This document shows positions 63,741-64,000 of a stretch of 64,000 bases of DNA, one piece after another. The position numbers were made by a program, and so were the translations under genes. This stretch comes from Subtercola boreus (lineage in GTDB: Bacteria; Actinomycetota; Actinomycetes; Actinomycetales; Microbacteriaceae): contig NZ_NBXD01000019.1 of assembly GCF_003399645.1 (NCBI RefSeq), forward strand, positions 62,001-126,000, given 5' to 3'. Position 1 is the stretch's first letter. Each line of letters opens with the position of its first letter. Below the pieces are notes generated by a model. It made no database searches, was not told the DNA's origin, and saw nothing but the letters and a program-made list of their open reading frames with translations.

Positions 63741-63794
63741 CCGCACACCACCTTCCTTTTCGATCGGTCGTAACGCCGATACCCTTGACAACTG

Positions 63795-64000
63795 ATGCTG
63801 ATCTCGAGATATTCCGCCCCCGACTTCAACCCCTACGGCGACACCGCTCCCGGGGAGCCGAACGCCGACTGGAAGGCCCCCCGTGCGCGTGGCCCGCTGG
63901 CCGCCTCCGTCAGCCTTCCGGGGTCGAAGAGCCTGACGAACCGTGAGCTGGTGCTCGCCGCCCTCGCCGACGGGCCTTCGAGGCTCCGCGCGCCGCTGCA
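63795..64000 (+). CDS. aroA: 3-phosphoshikimate 1-carboxyvinyltransferase (EPSP synthase), N-terminal part
   Basis: Sixty-eight residues are visible before the window ends. The sequence begins [84 protein letters not shown] is the hallmark of EPSP synthase. It is divergent from sigH, 54 nt away; in mycobacteria aroA is also next to the sigH-rshA locus. The ATG at 63795 has no clear Shine-Dalgarno. Confidence 0.92.
   Translation, partial: MLISRYSAPDFNPYGDTAPGEPNADWKAPRARGPLAASVSLPGSKSLTNRELVLAALADGPSRLRAPL

Overview
The window is a gene-dense, GC-rich chromosome segment from an actinobacterium. The family is most likely Microbacteriaceae, judged from protein resemblance rather than a search. 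The markers are an extended Rho, a fused 2-oxoglutarate dehydrogenase component (Kgd), GuaB1, a mycothiol-type SigH/RsrA pair, an IdeR/DtxR-type iron box and many leaderless promoters. No phage, insertion sequence, CRISPR array or rRNA was seen. One tRNA (Arg, anticodon CCG) is present.

Left end (1-7,740): a cut-off polyamine-type binding lipoprotein, a small membrane protein, a PP2C phosphatase, an Lrp/AsnC regulator with a class III aminotransferase, pdxH, the alkylation-repair pair ogt-tag, and yaaA.

Core (7,737-30,435, almost all minus strand): the actinobacterial argS / lysA-hom-thrC-thrB / rho-prfA-prmC-tsaC-wecA / atpI-like-atpBEFHAGDC order. Most genes overlap or are a few bases apart. 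rpmE, which sits between rho and prfA in mycobacteria, is absent there. atpB appears to start at a CTG codon. A lipoprotein and a DUF2993-type protein sit between argS and lysA.

Middle (30,480-43,500): a long palindrome, a transglutaminase-like protein, tRNA-Arg followed by a 16-bp tandem array and a 65-residue membrane protein, a glutamine-amidotransferase-type hydrolase, an arginase-like protein, a crotonase, a flavin disulfide reductase, an HExxH protein, a frameshifted SDR, an iron-box-controlled SIP protein, an amidase, a DinB-like protein, a GNAT enzyme, ung, a peptidase S51-like protein, a phosphoribosyltransferase and another SDR.

Right end (43,550-64,000): metY-metX, a three-gene two-component operon that includes a membrane protein with a degenerate kinase-like tail, an MFS exporter with a palindromic operator, a GT87-like glycosyltransferase with a thiamine-binding protein, nnrD, an old-yellow-enzyme, two CNNM/CorC-type proteins, guaB1, kgd, sigH-rsrA and the start of aroA.

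The genes are mostly housekeeping: amino-acid synthesis of the aspartate family (lysA, hom, thrC, thrB, metX, metY), energy (ATP synthase, Kgd), translation termination, DNA repair (ogt, tag, ung) and thiol-stress control. The least explained items are a conserved GCGCAAAAGCAC hairpin present twice, the tandem iteron-like array after the tRNA, the roughly 500-residue disordered insert in Rho, and the degenerate sensor partner.
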